A stretch of DNA of 64,000 nucleotides, taken from contig RXJR01000026.1 in NCBI GenBank assembly GCA_003963305.1, positions 37,576-101,575 of the forward strand, given 5' to 3'. This document shows, piece after piece, positions 1 through 9,600 of this stretch. Every line of letters starts with the position of its first letter. The stretch's first letter is position 1. The translations under genes and the position numbers were made by a program. Origin of the DNA: Candidatus Melainabacteria bacterium (GTDB lineage: Bacteria; Cyanobacteriota; Vampirovibrionia; Obscuribacterales; Obscuribacteraceae). The notes beneath the pieces are model-generated. The model was not told the DNA's origin. It made no database searches and saw only the letters and a list, made by a program, of their open reading frames with translations.

Positions 1-1
1 G

Positions 2-574
2 ATGCCGATGGACGCGGCTGTAGCAAAGCCTGAAAATAACGGCCTGGCGCCAGGGTGGTCGGCTGCTCTGCAAGGTATGATGTCTCTTGTACGCGTTTTA
101 CCTGCCGACAAGTACGACAAACTCATGGCTGACATCAAAGCCGGACGCATCGACCCTGCTCAGATGAAGGGCATGCAAATGGATAACATGCCTGGCATGA
201 ACATGAATCAGGGCGACATGAAAAACATGCCCGGCATGGATATGAAACACGACACCATGAAAAACATGCCCGGCATGAACATGAAGCACGACAACATGAA
301 AAACATGCCCGGCATGGACATGAAGCACGACAACATGAAAAACATGCCCGGCATGGACATGAAGCACGACAACATGAAGAACATGCCCGGCATGGACATG
401 GACATGAAGCACGACAACATGAAGAACATGCCCGGTATGGACATGAGTGACGAAGGAAGCAAAAAAACAAAGATGCAAAAAACAACGCCCGTGAAAACCA
501 AGCCTCCAGTGAAGAAAAAAGCCGCACCATCAATAGAAGAACAAATGAAGCTGAACCCCAATATGAAAATGTAG
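2..574 (+). CDS. Met-rich repeat protein, probable copper/silver binding (5' end outside window)
   Basis: The frame is open to the left edge, so the first ATG here may be internal and the N-terminus missing. Residues 1-60 look like a small helical domain. Residues 62-150 are about six repeats of the type MKNMPGMDMKHDN, and the tail is Lys/Pro-rich and basic. Dense Met with Asp and His is the pattern of periplasmic copper or silver binding segments such as those of CopB/PcoB-type proteins (family knowledge); a metal-sponge or chaperone role is inferred. Whether a signal peptide exists cannot be seen. The neighbourhood is rich in metal resistance genes, which supports the reading. Confidence 0.75.
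   Translation: MPMDAAVAKPENNGLAPGWSAALQGMMSLVRVLPADKYDKLMADIKAGRIDPAQMKGMQMDNMPGMNMNQGDMKNMPGMDMKHDTMKNMPGMNMKHDNMKNMPGMDMKHDNMKNMPGMDMKHDNMKNMPGMDMDMKHDNMKNMPGMDMSDEGSKKTKMQKTTPVKTKPPVKKKAAPSIEEQMKLNPNMKM
218..446 (+). repeat. 39-bp in-frame tandem repeat, about six units
   Basis: Units begin at 218, 257, 296, 335, 374 and 419. The fifth carries a 6-bp insertion that duplicates Asp-Met, and the sixth is partial. Each unit encodes MKNMPGM(D/N)MKHDN. Near-identity at the DNA level points to recent expansion, and copy number may vary between strains. Confidence 0.9.
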
Positions 575-596
575 ATAACTAGAAGGAAACGACGCC

Positions 597-1886
597 TTGG
601 ATTCAGATTTAAATGTCGACTTGATCGTCCGGCTAATCACAAGCTACAAAGCCGATCCTGAATCGGTCTACAACACCTGGTTTTCAGGAAGCGACGAGCG
701 ACTGAAAGCCTTTCGCTCGATACGTTTAGGTGTAAAAAAGACCTACACCGCAATTGCCGCTGGCACATTCGGAAATGACTTTCGCGGTTCACCGCTGGAA
801 GTGGTGATGACCGCAATTACAGAGCAAAAGCAAGTGTTTGCGGGCGCCGCGCATGCTTTCTACTGGAAGCCCAAATTGCGAATTCCGGACATTTACGAGA
901 ACGAAGACAACAAGCGAAAGTTTGGAAACTTCTTGGAGCTCTGCTATTCCAATTCAAGAGAGGATCAGATTCTGGAGCAACTTTCCAGGTTGGCGTCTCA
1001 CGAGATCAAGGGACTCGGTCCAGCAGTGTCAAACATTGTTTATTTTCTGCATCCGACCATAGTTTTGCCGTTTAACACAGCCATGGTCAACGGATTCAAT
1101 GTGCTGACTGGGGAGAAAATCAAGCTTGGTTCGTGGAAAAGTTATCTAGAAATGCGCGAGATTTGCGCGGAGCTGAACAGCAATCCGCAGTTGAAAAGCC
1201 TGTTATCAAAAGATTTTGGAGCGCTGGCAGGATTGCTTTTTGAAATTGGCAACGGTCGCATTGTCTTTGGTGGCAACTACGAATCTGTTTTGTCCCAGGT
1301 GAATGAGCGCGCGAAAAACATAGTCAAGACCAGACATAACGAGGTTTTATCCGAGCAGCTTGAAGAGTCAGAACACACTCAAACACAGCATTTGCTTATT
1401 AAAATTGGGCGGGCGTTGAAATTGAATGTGCATGTTGCCAAAAACGACAGACATAAATCCTGCAACGGCGAGGCATTTGCCCAACTTACTCTGTCCGAGT
1501 TACCACTAAGAGAACGAATGCATCAGGATGTTTACGACACGATCGGCTTAATCGATGTGTTGTGGCTAAACCACGAGGGTCGCATCGTAAGCGCCTTTGA
1601 AGTGGAAAAGAGCACTTCCATCTATTCTGGAATTTTGCGCATGGAAGACTTGATGCGTACGCTTCCCGATCACAATTGCAACTTCTTTCTTGTGGCTCCA
1701 GACAGAAGAGAAAACGAGGTGATTGCACAGTTCCAGAGACCAGCTTTTAAACAATCGTTGTCTGAAATGTCGCTGAGCTACATACCTTTTACTGAGCTTA
1801 AAACTCACTGTGAGGGATTGTGCAAATTTGGTGATAACCACAAGATAATGCACAAGATCGCTAGGCACTGCACCTGTCCGAACTGA
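597..1886 (+). CDS. PD-(D/E)XK-like nuclease protein, restriction-endonuclease type
   Basis: I chose TTG 597 because AGAAGGAA lies 8 bases upstream and the frame has no better start. The middle (about residues 140-165) has a Gly-Leu-Gly-Pro turn resembling a helix-hairpin-helix. The C-terminal domain carries D320 (GLIDVLW), then FEVEK at 334-338 followed by a Ser/Thr-Ile-Tyr-Ser-Gly segment. A D-n-ExE arrangement on a strand-turn-strand is typical of PD-(D/E)XK nuclease-like domains in proteins annotated as restriction endonucleases. The next gene is a SAM methyltransferase starting 12 bases after the stop, so the two are likely co-translated. Catalytic activity and DNA specificity are inferred. 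Confidence 0.6.
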   Translation: MDSDLNVDLIVRLITSYKADPESVYNTWFSGSDERLKAFRSIRLGVKKTYTAIAAGTFGNDFRGSPLEVVMTAITEQKQVFAGAAHAFYWKPKLRIPDIYENEDNKRKFGNFLELCYSNSREDQILEQLSRLASHEIKGLGPAVSNIVYFLHPTIVLPFNTAMVNGFNVLTGEKIKLGSWKSYLEMREICAELNSNPQLKSLLSKDFGALAGLLFEIGNGRIVFGGNYESVLSQVNERAKNIVKTRHNEVLSEQLEESEHTQTQHLLIKIGRALKLNVHVAKNDRHKSCNGEAFAQLTLSELPLRERMHQDVYDTIGLIDVLWLNHEGRIVSAFEVEKSTSIYSGILRMEDLMRTLPDHNCNFFLVAPDRRENEVIAQFQRPAFKQSLSEMSLSYIPFTELKTHCEGLCKFGDNHKIMHKIARHCTCPN

Positions 1887-1898
1887 TTGAGGTTAAGC

Positions 1899-2624
1899 AT
1901 GCAGCATAATCTACCACTCGTTCATGCAGAAGGCATAAGACTTGCTCGCACCGGTTGTGATGGCATTTTTCACGTCCGTGTGATTGATAAGGGAGCGAAA
2001 AACCGGCTTTCTTGGGACCGCTTTGTACGATTGCAGGCAGCAGCGGAACAAATAAAAACAAACTTGACGGCAGCATGCTCCGTTCTCGACGTTGGTGGCT
2101 ATGAGGGCGCACTTGCGTTCTTTCTTGTCGAGAGTGGTCATTCCGTCGATGTGCTCGATCCCGAAACAACCGGGGGGACGGCAACTTGCATAAACGCTGC
2201 TGATTTCAGTTACGAGGTCGTCACGGCTGTCGATGTTCTGGAGCATATTAGTCCCGAGCAACGTCAGACTGCCATCTTTGAATGCGCTCGAGTCGCATCC
2301 AAGTTATTGGTGCTCAACTATCCTTGCCGGGAGAGCGCTCCGGCTCAGGAATTGATGCTTAAACTAACCAACAATGCTTTTGTAAGACAGCATGTTGAGT
2401 GGGAATTGCCAGATAGCAACTGGGTGGTTGGCGAGCTAGCGGAAGCGGGTTTTGACTGTCAAATTATCCCGCATACAAATCTGGGCATTTGGCTCGGTCA
2501 GTATCTTGTGCAAAATTTACTGCCCGAAGTGGCGCCAGCACTCAATGCTGCTTTGATTGCACGTCACTCGGCAGAGCCATTCAGCAGTCCGCTCTATCAC
2601 CTAGTCGTCGCAATACGGGATTGA
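1899..2624 (+). CDS. Class I SAM-dependent methyltransferase
   Basis: The Rossmann motif I is visible (VLDVGGYEG, about residues 62-70), followed by an acidic strand end (VDVLDP) and the AVDVLEHI segment typical of UbiE/Methyltransf_11-like enzymes. There is no NPPY/DPPY motif of amino-DNA methyltransferases, so a DNA-modification role is not supported despite the nuclease-like gene just upstream. ATG 1899 is preferred over the in-frame TTG 1887 because GAGG sits 6 bases before it. The substrate is unknown. Confidence 0.7.
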   Translation: MQHNLPLVHAEGIRLARTGCDGIFHVRVIDKGAKNRLSWDRFVRLQAAAEQIKTNLTAACSVLDVGGYEGALAFFLVESGHSVDVLDPETTGGTATCINAADFSYEVVTAVDVLEHISPEQRQTAIFECARVASKLLVLNYPCRESAPAQELMLKLTNNAFVRQHVEWELPDSNWVVGELAEAGFDCQIIPHTNLGIWLGQYLVQNLLPEVAPALNAALIARHSAEPFSSPLYHLVVAIRD

Positions 2625-2670
2625 GAGACCCCGTCGACGCTCGAACGAAACATAGTTTTTATCAGAATCA

Positions 2671-3204
2671 TTAGCCGGAAGTCGGCGTTCTTACTTCGCA
2701 TGAACTACCAGGGACAACACAACATTGTTCAGAGTTATTTCGGTAATTCCACCAAACCGCAGCGCTTACCGCAAGGGTGGCAATGCCTGCACTGATCAGC
2801 TTTGCCATAGGGAGCACATTGGCACCAAAGAGCGTCAACCAGATACCCAACATCGGCGAGCCGCAGCAACCCAAGAGAAAGCACCCGCCGCCGCAAAATA
2901 ATGCTGTTAAACCGGCACTGCCAGCCGCCATGTTTCGAGCCGCAGTTGACCGGATGTCAATGTACCGCCTGAGCGAATCGGCAGCAAAAGCAAATCCTAG
3001 CGCGCATGAGTAGCCTAGTAAATAGTTCTGCGTTTGGATATAGCGATCCAACATTGAAGGCAAATTACAGCCGTCCTCGCAAACGTCCTGCGTCAGCAGC
3101 TCTGGGTACGCACTGAACCACAAGTAGTGAAGCCCGTAAGCAAGGCAAAACACTCCTACAGGCAAAAGCCACTTACCTAGCGACTTGATCGTAGTGTTCT
3201 TCAC
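2671..3204 (-). CDS. Cys-rich multi-pass membrane protein, function unknown
   Basis: The GTG start at 3204 has GGAGG seven bases upstream. About four hydrophobic helices are visible. The first loop carries DVCEDGC; the central helix pair holds the clustered cysteines CGGGCFLLGCCG; the tail has CC plus one more Cys. I do not recognise the family. The cysteine pattern, and a position just downstream (same strand, 36-bp gap) of an ArsR-linked gene, suggest binding or transport of a thiophilic metal or a redox role. This is inference. Confidence 0.6.
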   Translation of the reverse strand: MKNTTIKSLGKWLLPVGVFCLAYGLHYLWFSAYPELLTQDVCEDGCNLPSMLDRYIQTQNYLLGYSCALGFAFAADSLRRYIDIRSTAARNMAAGSAGLTALFCGGGCFLLGCCGSPMLGIWLTLFGANVLPMAKLISAGIATLAVSAAVWWNYRNNSEQCCVVPGSSCEVRTPTSG

Positions 3205-3240
3205 AGATTGCCTCCAGTCTTATGAGCAGAACACGCAGAA

Positions 3241-4359
3241 TCACAGCCACAGCCGTCGCTGCGGTTGTTGAACCGGATATGGAACGCGATCTTGTACGTA
3301 TGCTTCACCAGTTACTAACGAATTGTAAGCGCGATCGAGCTCTCGACCGAGATAGGCAGCGTGATCTAGTCGGCTAACGAAATTTTTTTCAATGGACTGC
3401 ATATAAATTGCTGTTGGCGTTTCGCCTTCGATAATGCAGTCTAGAACACCAGTCGGTGTATAGTGTTCGACAAGGAGCAACTTTCTTTTACTATCAGGAT
3501 AGATAACAAAAAAACCAGCCGCATCTGTCACGAAGCGCTCGGTCTCGGGCGCTCGCACCACTTCTACTTTTGTAGTCTTGATTTGTTTTTCAAATGGTCC
3601 GGGATTGCGCGCGGCGCAAGCCTTGACCTGCTCAGCTATAGCGGCAACGTCAGTGGTTCCAATCAAAGATATCAGCTCAACTTGCTCAAGGAAAAATTGC
3701 ACCTGTTCTCGGCTGACGTTTTTGAGATAAGGCCGTTTGCCCTTTGCCTCGCGAATCCTCATACCGTCATCAACGCCGTGCTTAAACAGGCTTTCCATAG
3801 ATTGCCCTGGCAGATGACCGACTGCTTGTTGAGTGTCATCACCACAAACAAGCAGAAAACGAATGTTGGGGTTACCAAGAGCGTTTTGAATAACGCGCTC
3901 AATGCCAAGGTTTTCCGTATGCATGGGTCCGACTACTGCCATGCCTTCTGGATTAGCTGCTCGCAATTTTTCGGCTAGATCTTCACTGTTGAGCGTAACC
4001 ACGGCAACCGGCGCCGTATAACGCGATACCTGATATTCACCAGGCAGAGGCGGCCAGCCGGCCCGCTCTTCGGGCATCTCTGTTGGACACAAATCAAGAC
4101 TTTCGCTTTGTTCTGGATAGGCCTCGGCAAAAGCGTTGGCGGCAATTGCGGGATAGCAAATGGCGCAGCCAAGACAATCATACTTTTTCGCTGTAAAGTT
4201 ATCGCGCGCGCGTCCTAACAAGTCGGATAGCACATCTCTACCGGGCGCGGTTAGTGCTAGCGCTTCTGTCGTCTGCTGAAAGCAACCGCAGCTATGGCAC
4301 TTAGCCAAAGAGGCCGCTGTTTCAATCTGCTCGTGTATGACATCCAGGGGGGATTGCAT
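3241..4359 (-). CDS. MtrA-like / DUF4346 protein with two cysteine clusters
   Basis: ATG 4359 is chosen over the upstream TTG because AGGAAAA precedes it by a normal spacing. The N-terminus has CHSCGC (residues 21-26) and CLGCAICYP (62-70), suggestive of Fe-S or metal binding. The middle (about 110-235) resembles the A subunit of methanogen methyl-H4MPT:CoM methyltransferase: a VAVVTL strand, GPMHTENLGIER, then a GNPNIRFLLVCGDD stretch and GHLPGQ. The C-terminal part (about 275-350) looks like DUF4346. MtrA binds a corrinoid in methanogens; this protein has no membrane anchor. It is divergent from an ArsR gene across a palindromic operator, so it is probably induced by a metal or metalloid. 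A methyl or corrinoid transfer role is inferred. Confidence 0.6.
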   Translation of the reverse strand: MQSPLDVIHEQIETAASLAKCHSCGCFQQTTEALALTAPGRDVLSDLLGRARDNFTAKKYDCLGCAICYPAIAANAFAEAYPEQSESLDLCPTEMPEERAGWPPLPGEYQVSRYTAPVAVVTLNSEDLAEKLRAANPEGMAVVGPMHTENLGIERVIQNALGNPNIRFLLVCGDDTQQAVGHLPGQSMESLFKHGVDDGMRIREAKGKRPYLKNVSREQVQFFLEQVELISLIGTTDVAAIAEQVKACAARNPGPFEKQIKTTKVEVVRAPETERFVTDAAGFFVIYPDSKRKLLLVEHYTPTGVLDCIIEGETPTAIYMQSIEKNFVSRLDHAAYLGRELDRAYNSLVTGEAYVQDRVPYPVQQPQRRLWL

Positions 4360-4390
4360 TAGATTTTCCTGTAGCAAACATCATAGCCAT

Positions 4391-4416
4391 TATACACTAA
4401 TCAATTGAATAGTATA
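4391..4416. promoter_or_regulatory. ArsR-type palindromic operator/promoter
   Basis: The core CTAATCAATTGAATAG (4397-4412) matches its reverse complement at 14 of 16 positions around a perfect TCAATTGA centre, flanked by TATAC (4391-4395) and GTATA (4412-4416). A TATAAT-like -10 lies at 4415-4420 for the rightward arsR gene. The site lies between two divergent genes, so one ArsR dimer could control both. Confidence 0.75.
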
Positions 4417-4449
4417 TAATGCCAACAGATACCCCTTCGAGGTTCAAAG

Positions 4450-4824
4450 ATGGACGAACCAGACAAGTGTTGCAGCCCCAAACCGCTCTTAGAGGACCGT
4501 CCAGTCTTTTCCCTTAATCAGGCTGCTGAACTGGCAGAGCTGTTCAAGCTGCTGGCGGATGCGACACGGGTCCGGCTGCTGCAACTGCTGTTAAAACACG
4601 GCGAGATGCGAGTGTCTGAGATTTCAGGCGCGCTGGAGATGACACCGCAAGCTGTTTCAAACCAACTTCAAAAACTAGCGTATAACAATGTCGTTGCAGC
4701 CAGAAGAGCAGGCGTGAATATTCACTACCGCGTCGTTGATCCGTGTGTTCGTGAGCTGCTTCAACAGGGTATGTGCCTTCTTGAAGATGCGCGCCAGAGC
4801 AGGAATCACGCTGATGTTGTCTGA
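4450..4824 (+). CDS. ArsR/SmtB-family metal-sensing repressor (CC N-terminus)
   Basis: A winged-helix protein of 124 residues. The N-terminus has DKCC; the HTH lies at VSEISGALEMTPQAVSNQLQKL (about residues 57-78), with the wing around ARRAGVNIHYRV. The last helix reads DPCVRELLQQGMCLLED, giving two more cysteines. The same CC plus CV-x7-C pattern is found in the protein at 30875-31267, so they form one subfamily. An N-terminal CC recalls CadC, where N-terminal cysteines bind Cd/Pb; the metal here is inferred as thiophilic. It probably represses itself and the divergent MtrA-like gene. Confidence 0.85.
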   Translation: MDEPDKCCSPKPLLEDRPVFSLNQAAELAELFKLLADATRVRLLQLLLKHGEMRVSEISGALEMTPQAVSNQLQKLAYNNVVAARRAGVNIHYRVVDPCVRELLQQGMCLLEDARQSRNHADVV

Positions 4825-4825
4825 T

Positions 4826-5197
4826 ATGAAAGTAAGTTTTCGTAAAAAGGGCGGCTTGCTAAATGCGCAGCTTGACTGTGAAATCGATTGCAACAATGTT
4901 CAGCAGCTCACTCAAGAGGAATCCCGCGAGCTAGTGGCTTTGCTGAATAAATACCGCCCGGCGTGCGCTTGCACAGATGAAAGCATTAGTGGACAGAGAA
5001 ATGAATTCAGCTATCAGATCAGTATCGATGATGGCGAGAACAGGCTGAAACTGGCATTCTGTACGGGAATGTATCTTGAAGATATCGAGCTGTGGCGCAG
5101 CGTTGAGCTGATCGAAACCCTTTGTTATCGTGCGTGTGGTGCGGAGCAAAGACCGATCTCTATCGGATGTTGCCCTAGATCGAACGTCGAGGGATAA
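4826..5197 (+). CDS. Emfourin-like protein (protealysin-inhibitor family)
   Basis: It starts one base after the arsR stop. The N-terminus MKVSFRKKGGLLNAQL, followed by a Leu-rich helix with EESREL and then FSYQISIDDGENRLKL, matches the layout of emfourin, an inhibitor of protealysin-type M4 metallopeptidases. The usual acidic segment is replaced by a Cys-containing loop (ACACTD), and the tail has CC. No M4 peptidase gene is in the window. Cotranscription with ArsR suggests metal-linked control; the target is unknown. Confidence 0.55.
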   Translation: MKVSFRKKGGLLNAQLDCEIDCNNVQQLTQEESRELVALLNKYRPACACTDESISGQRNEFSYQISIDDGENRLKLAFCTGMYLEDIELWRSVELIETLCYRACGAEQRPISIGCCPRSNVEG

Positions 5198-5467
5198 AGT
5201 TTATTATTTGCTTTTAGGCTTCCATGAGGGCGGCGATCGTGTCAATACCCATGTTTTCGTTCAATTTTCGTCATCTCAGGCGCGCAAAGTAGGGAGAGTG
5301 GATCCTCTTCCCATGCGCTTTTTGTGCCCTTGGACATTCGTTCGGTCGACGCTAGTCAGAGTTGACTGCACACCCTTCCATTCGTAATCAGGTTGAGTCC
5401 GTGCTGGGCCGGTATCAACCTTTTTTAACGTTCTCTGTGCAAGCACAGTAACGGGCCGAAAAACGTC

Positions 5468-6550
5468 CTAGCCCAGCGTCATCCTTTTCTCATCGAATTC
5501 TTTTTTGTCCTTTAAAACGTGATATGCGATCTCTGCAATCGTTCGGGCGATCGCAACTATTGCGGTTTTTTTGCCTCTGCGCTTAAGTATTGTGTTGTAG
5601 CGACTCAGAAACGGCTTCGAAGTTCTTACAGCCATCCATGCGTCTTGTAGGAGTATCCATCGCAAAATTCTTGGACCTCTTTTTGTAATTGCTCCCATTC
5701 TCATCACACTGAACTCGCATAGAGGCGAGGCACCAAGCCGATATAACCAGCAACATGCCGAGCGTTCTTAAACCTCGTGATGTCACCCAATTCAGCAGCT
5801 ATCATTAATGCCGAGATATCTCCAACACCTGGAATCGTTTTCAGCAACTGCACTTCGGGAGAGTCCTTTGCTAGTTGCATTAAGATTCGATCCCGATTTA
5901 CCATCTTTTCTTCAAAATAATCGATCACCTCGAGGCACTCCCCAAGCTGCTGTGACGCTCGGGAGTGAGACTGCTTTCTTGTTGTAGACAATTGCGCCCA
6001 AGCGCGGACCCCAATCGAGCTTCTTTGTTTCCTTGTCCAGAACCGCATGTGCGATGTTCTTGTATTGTGTTCGTGAACGCATCAGTCTTGTCCGCCATCG
6101 CAAATTCTCTCTCAATATGCGCTCATTTCTGCTCGGTTGATAGCAGACCGGCAGGTAGTTTCGGATGACTAACTCCATCAGAATTTTGCTGTCGATTTTG
6201 TCATTCTTTTTGACACTATCGGCTATTAATCTCACAGCATAGGTGTTTGCGACTTTAACTTTCGAACCGCATTGTTTGACTGTTTCAACGAACCATTCGT
6301 TGCCGCGGCAATTCTCAATCGCACAAATTACTGGGTCCAATCGCAGAAAAAACTTTCGAACTTCGTGCTCGTCATTCGACAGTTTGTGCTGGCTCAGCAC
6401 CTCTCCCTTCTCGTTTCCCACAGTAATTACAGAGAAACGTTTGTGGAAATCGATTCCTACAAACGTAGCTTTACCTTCCATGGGCGTGATAGATTTCGGC
6501 ATAGGCATGTTCTCCAAAGCAGTGTTGGGTTTGTTTCGCAAAACTTCCAT
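5468..6550 (-). pseudogene. IS110-family transposase, frameshifted remnant
   Basis: Three frames together make one IS110 transposase. Piece 1 (6550 to about 5950) has the DEDD N-terminal domain with VGIDFHK and AIENCRG. Piece 2 (to 5704) has the transposase_20 domain with KTIPGVGDISALM and ending YASSV. Piece 3 (5707 to 5468) resumes with MGAITKRGPRILRW. The last shift lies in an overlapping stop-start near 5704-5707; the first lies near 5950. Two frameshifts make it inactive unless programmed. IS110 elements lack clear inverted ends, so the borders are approximate. Confidence 0.85.
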
Positions 6551-6697
6551 ACCCTGTTTTTTGGTGCTGTCTGTACCGCCACCTGGCGCGTCTCCAAGCC
6601 ATGCGACAGAGATTGGTCAGACAGCAATCATCCTGAACCCGCCCTGCATACAATCTTTTTTGGCATAACGACGGAGACACTAGACCCGTCTAGACCT

Positions 6698-9600
6698 TTA
6701 TTGAGTACTGGAAATCGTCACAACCGAAGGATTATCAACCAGGTTTTGACGGCTGGGACCAAAACGACTGAACAACGCCGGTATAACAACCAGAGTCAGT
6801 GCTGTGGATGTGAAAAGACCACCGAACACAACATAAGCAAGGGGTTGCAGAATTTCCTTTCCGGCACCGCCACCAATCATCAATGGCAACATGGCCATAG
6901 CAGCGGTCAAGGCGGTCATTAGCACGGGTGACAGTCGCTCCATTGAGCCTTCTTTGATTGCTTGTCGGATAGGCACTCCTGCCTCAAGCATGTGGTTGTA
7001 GGTTGTGACCAATATAATGCCGTTTCGGTTGGCCACGCCAAACAAGGTTATGAAGCCAATTAATGAGGCTACTGATAGAACACCACCACTTACAGAAACA
7101 GAAATTATGCCGCCGATTAAAGCCAGGGGCAGGTTGGTTAGTATCAAAATTGTGGACCTTATTGAACCTACCGACTGATGGATTAGAACCGCGACGAAAA
7201 GCATTGCCACCAAGGTATACACAAGAAGCTCTTGACTAGCCCTTTGTTGTGCTTGAAATTGTCCACCGAGATCTAGGTAATAACCCGGCGGCAAAGCAAC
7301 GTGTTCGCTCAATTCTCTTTTGACATCGGACACAACAGAGCCGATATCTCGGCCTGAGACATTAGCTGAGACAACAATGCGCCGGGAAACATTTTGCCGA
7401 TTGATTGTATTAGGGCCTGAATCGCGGACGAGAGTAGCAACCGATGATAACGGCACCTTGACTCCAGTCGGCGTATCAACGAGAAGATTGCCGATCTTTT
7501 CAGCGTTATTTCGAGCAGCTGGTGACAGCCACACGACTAGGTTGAATAAGCGCTGACTTTCCAGTACCTGTGAAACTGTCTTTCCGTTGAGCGCGGTTTC
7601 CACTGTGTCCGCTAGTGATCCAACCGTCAACCCATAGCGAGCTGCACTGTCTCTGTCGAAGCGAACAGAGATTTGCGGAACCGGCTGTTGAGGCTCAATT
7701 TGTAGATCTACTAAGCCTTTTATTTTTTCGATTGCTCCGGCGACGGATTGCGCTTGGGATCGCAAAATCATCAAGTCTGGGCCAAAAATCTTTATCGCCA
7801 GAGCAGCCCTGGTGCCTGATAGAGTCTCATCAATTCTATTTGAAATAAATCCGCCGAGATTGGCTGAAACACCAGGATAGCGAGCCAGCTCTTTGCGGAT
7901 CATTTCCATCACTGTGGCTCTATCTTTAGAGTGTTCAGCAATTTGTATATCCAATTCGCCAAAAGTAACGACACCAGCATCGTCATCACCAAAGGCTCGC
8001 CCAGCACGGAATTGAACGGTCTCAATTTCTGAATGTTTCATAAGCGCAAGCTCGATGGCCTTGCCGATTTGTTGAGTGGATGCCAAAGAAGCGCCAGGCA
8101 TTTGATTCAATGTGATAACTAAGCTGCGCTCCTGAAATTCAGGCAGGAACGTTGTGCCCAACGCAGGCAAAAGCAAAAGGCTCGCGAAAAATCCCAAAAC
8201 GGACGCAAGCAAAACAACCATTGGTCTCCTCATGGCGAAGGCTAATATCGGTTCGTAGATCCCTTTGAGCTTGCGCACTGTCCATGTTTCGTCTTCGGGC
8301 AATTTTCGATTAGCGAGCAATAGATAACAGAGTGCTGGAGTAACTGTCAGTGCCACCAGCAGTGATGCCAGTGTAGAGAGGATATACGCCAAACCAAGTG
8401 GAGTAAAAATGCGCCCTTCAATTCCAGACAGGGCAAAGATTGGCAACACAACGACACAGAGAATCAATGTAGCAAATACAACAGAGCCTCTAATTTGTAC
8501 TGATGCTTCGAATACTACTTTGAGAGGTGGTTGTGCCGCACTGCCCTTTATGTGGTTTTCACGAAGGCGCCGGTACACGTTCTCAGCATCTATGATTGCG
8601 TCGTCGATGACGCCACCCAGCGCGATGGCAAGACCGCCCAGAGTCATTGTATTTAAGCCAACTCCAAACCAGTTCAGGACAACAAGACCAAGGACTATCG
8701 AGAGTGGCAACGCAGTGAGCGTGATTGCAATGGTTCGCCAATTGCCCAGGAATAAAACCAAGACTACGGCGACAATGAGGGCGCCGTCACGCAGGGCTTC
8801 TACCACGTTCTCTACGGACTTCTCGATAAAGTCTTCCTGTCGAAATGTGGTCGCTACCCTGACATCAACAGGCAGAGTTTTTCTGATCCCGTTCATCGCG
8901 GATTCGACTGCTCCTGTTACTGTTGGCGTATCGGCAAAAGGTGAACGGGTGACCGTTACGATGACAGCATCTTCTCCGGCGAAAGAGCCGTCCCCGCGTT
9001 TGACACCTGAACCAATGACGACATCAGCAACATCGATAAGGCGAATCGGAATACCGCCCTTGTTTACCGCCACCACTGACGTTTTCAGATCGGAGATACT
9101 ACGAAGGCGACCCAAGCCGCGGATAAGAAATTCACGGTCTGGCTTTAAAAGAAAGCCGCCGGGAGCATTTAAATTAGCATTGCGGGCAGCTTCGGTAACT
9201 TGCAGCAACGTCACACCAAACTGTTTCAGCTTCTCCGGGTGCACCAAAACCTGATACTGCTTTTCGCCGCCGCCAAGAACCAGTACCCGCGTCACCCCCG
9301 GAATAGCCAGGAGTCTGTTGCGAATTTGCCAGTTGGCGATGGTAGCCACATCTAGTAACGTTGTTGGATCAGAACTAGACTTGGTTCTATCGATGGTGAG
9401 GGCATACTTAATGACGTCTCCAACCGGATTGCTAATAGGTGATAACAACGGTGGATTGACTCCTTGAGGCAGGCGTGGTGCAACTTGCTGCACCTTTTCA
9501 GCGACGAGTTGCCTGGCTCGATAAATATCTGTGGAGCCCTCAAAGATAGTGGTTATTACAGATAGTCCGATTGCCGAACTAGATCTAATATCGACCAGGC

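Noticed and set aside
218..446. Repeat array considered as CRISPR
   Set aside because: Units are contiguous with no spacers and lie in frame within a coding sequence; no cas genes are present.
98..478. His-rich antisense frames opposite the Met-rich gene
   Set aside because: They arise from reading ATG repeats backward (CAT = His). No independent ribosome site or domain.
8409..9254. Long plus-strand frame of 281 codons opposite the RND gene
   Set aside because: Antisense shadow of the pump gene; low-complexity Thr/Arg/Pro composition and no start signal.
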